A DNA stretch of 41,728 nt, taken from positions 1 through 41,728 of the forward strand of contig WRJE01000011.1 of NCBI GenBank assembly GCA_009782385.1, read 5' to 3'. Every line of letters begins with the position of its first letter. The stretch's first letter is position 1. The notes below the pieces were generated by a model, which was not told the DNA's origin, did not search any database, and was given only the letters and a program-made list of their open reading frames with translations. Shown here piece after piece: positions 41,300-41,728 of this stretch. The DNA is from Oscillospiraceae bacterium (GTDB lineage Bacteria > Bacillota > Clostridia > Oscillospirales > UBA929). Both the position numbers and the translations under genes were made by a program.

Positions 41300-41372
41300 T
41301 GGAAAATAAAATTGATAGCGGGTAAAAAGAAAATCAAAAATAAAACCAACAAAATATTTAGGAGGAATTTAT

Positions 41373-41728
41373 ATGGCATGGTTCAAAAATCTCAAGGTTA
41401 AGGCAAAAATGATTGTCGCTTTCATGGGGGTCATCGCGTTAATGGCAATTCTGGCGGTGTTTTCGATAATCCAGTTAAACTCCGTTTCAGATACTTATAA
41501 ATACGCAATCAATCATCCGATGGAAGCAGAAAGTCAAATGCGTGTTTTCGACAGGGCATATGTCGATATGCGCCGTGTGACCACCGCGATGGATATGTTT
41601 TCCGTTGAGAATGACCCGGCAAGAATCGACTCGCTTCACCAAGACATGGTAAAATCGTACAACATTGGTTTGGCAGCGTTAGACGCATATGAGAATGCGG
41701 CACGCTCCGGCAATCTTTCAGAGAAGGC
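41373..41728 (+). CDS. methyl-accepting chemotaxis protein, N-terminal part (cut by window edge)
   Basis: 118 complete codons are visible, open to the window edge. Short basic start (MAWFKNLKVKAKM), a first membrane segment (about 14-34, IVAFMGVIALMAILAVFSII), then a helical extracytoplasmic region with INHPMEAESQMRVFDRAYVDMRRVTTAMDM that fits the four-helix-bundle sensor domain (4HB_MCP) of chemoreceptors. The HAMP and signalling domains would lie beyond the edge. GGAGGAA precedes the ATG. Ligand unknown. It is the only motility-related gene in the window and is downstream of the putative invertible element. Confidence 0.88.
   Translation, partial: MAWFKNLKVKAKMIVAFMGVIALMAILAVFSIIQLNSVSDTYKYAINHPMEAESQMRVFDRAYVDMRRVTTAMDMFSVENDPARIDSLHQDMVKSYNIGLAALDAYENAARSGNLSEK

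Overview
The window looks like chromosome of a Gram-positive, spore-forming-lineage bacterium of the Clostridia (Bacillota). The grounds are a dgt-dnaG pair, the rimP-nusA-ylxR-infB-rbfA-nrnA-truB-ribF translation block, an RNase J gene, a YtvI-type sporulation membrane protein, SLH-anchored surface proteins, lipoprotein binding proteins, strong AGGAGG ribosome binding sites and consensus sigma-A promoters. GC is moderate and gene density high. I see no rRNA, tRNA, CRISPR array, prophage or complete insertion sequence. The species cannot be named from the sequence alone.

Layout, left to right. 1-2.2 kb: dgt then dnaG (partial) on the minus strand, from a perfect TTGACA-17-TATAAT promoter. 2.5-4.7 kb: a secreted BspA-type leucine-rich-repeat protein, convergent with ytvI. 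5.9-13.5 kb: an oligopeptide-type ABC transporter operon (lipoprotein, two permeases, two ATPases, small membrane protein). Its second permease carries a whole RCC1-like beta-propeller in its first external loop, and one ATPase carries an unusual insert of about 195 residues. 13.5-18.8 kb: branched-chain amino-acid genes ilvB-ilvN-leuA-cimA. 18.9-21.6 kb: a methyltransferase, an orphan BMP/PnrA-type nucleoside-binding lipoprotein and a dCMP deaminase. 21.7-28.1 kb: surface proteins (an SLH-anchored phosphodiester glycosidase, a nine-module repeat protein and a DUF4830 protein). 28.2-28.9 kb: a hicAB toxin-antitoxin module with a double palindromic operator. 28.9-33.1 kb: a sugar-nucleotidyltransferase fused to a degenerate phosphomannomutase domain, and RNase J. 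33.1-40.2 kb: the minus-strand translation block. 40.5-41.7 kb: a small tyrosine recombinase, an inverted-repeat DNA element and the start of a methyl-accepting chemotaxis gene.

Two regions deserve most attention. The first is 41.06-41.37 kb: a recombinase consisting only of a catalytic domain lies next to two dif-like sites (11-bp arms around a 6-nt centre) in inverted orientation, flanking about 137 bp between the recombinase and a chemoreceptor gene. This is the architecture of a phase-variable invertible switch. The second is the ABC transporter with an RCC1 propeller in its permease and an extra domain in its ATPase, which suggests a transporter with an added extracellular recognition or gating module. 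A family of short palindromic repeats beginning TGTAGGG(G/A)CG, with changing but self-complementary stems, is scattered between operons (five copies seen).

Functions and start codons below come from reading translated sequence and motifs by eye. No database search or structure prediction was run.
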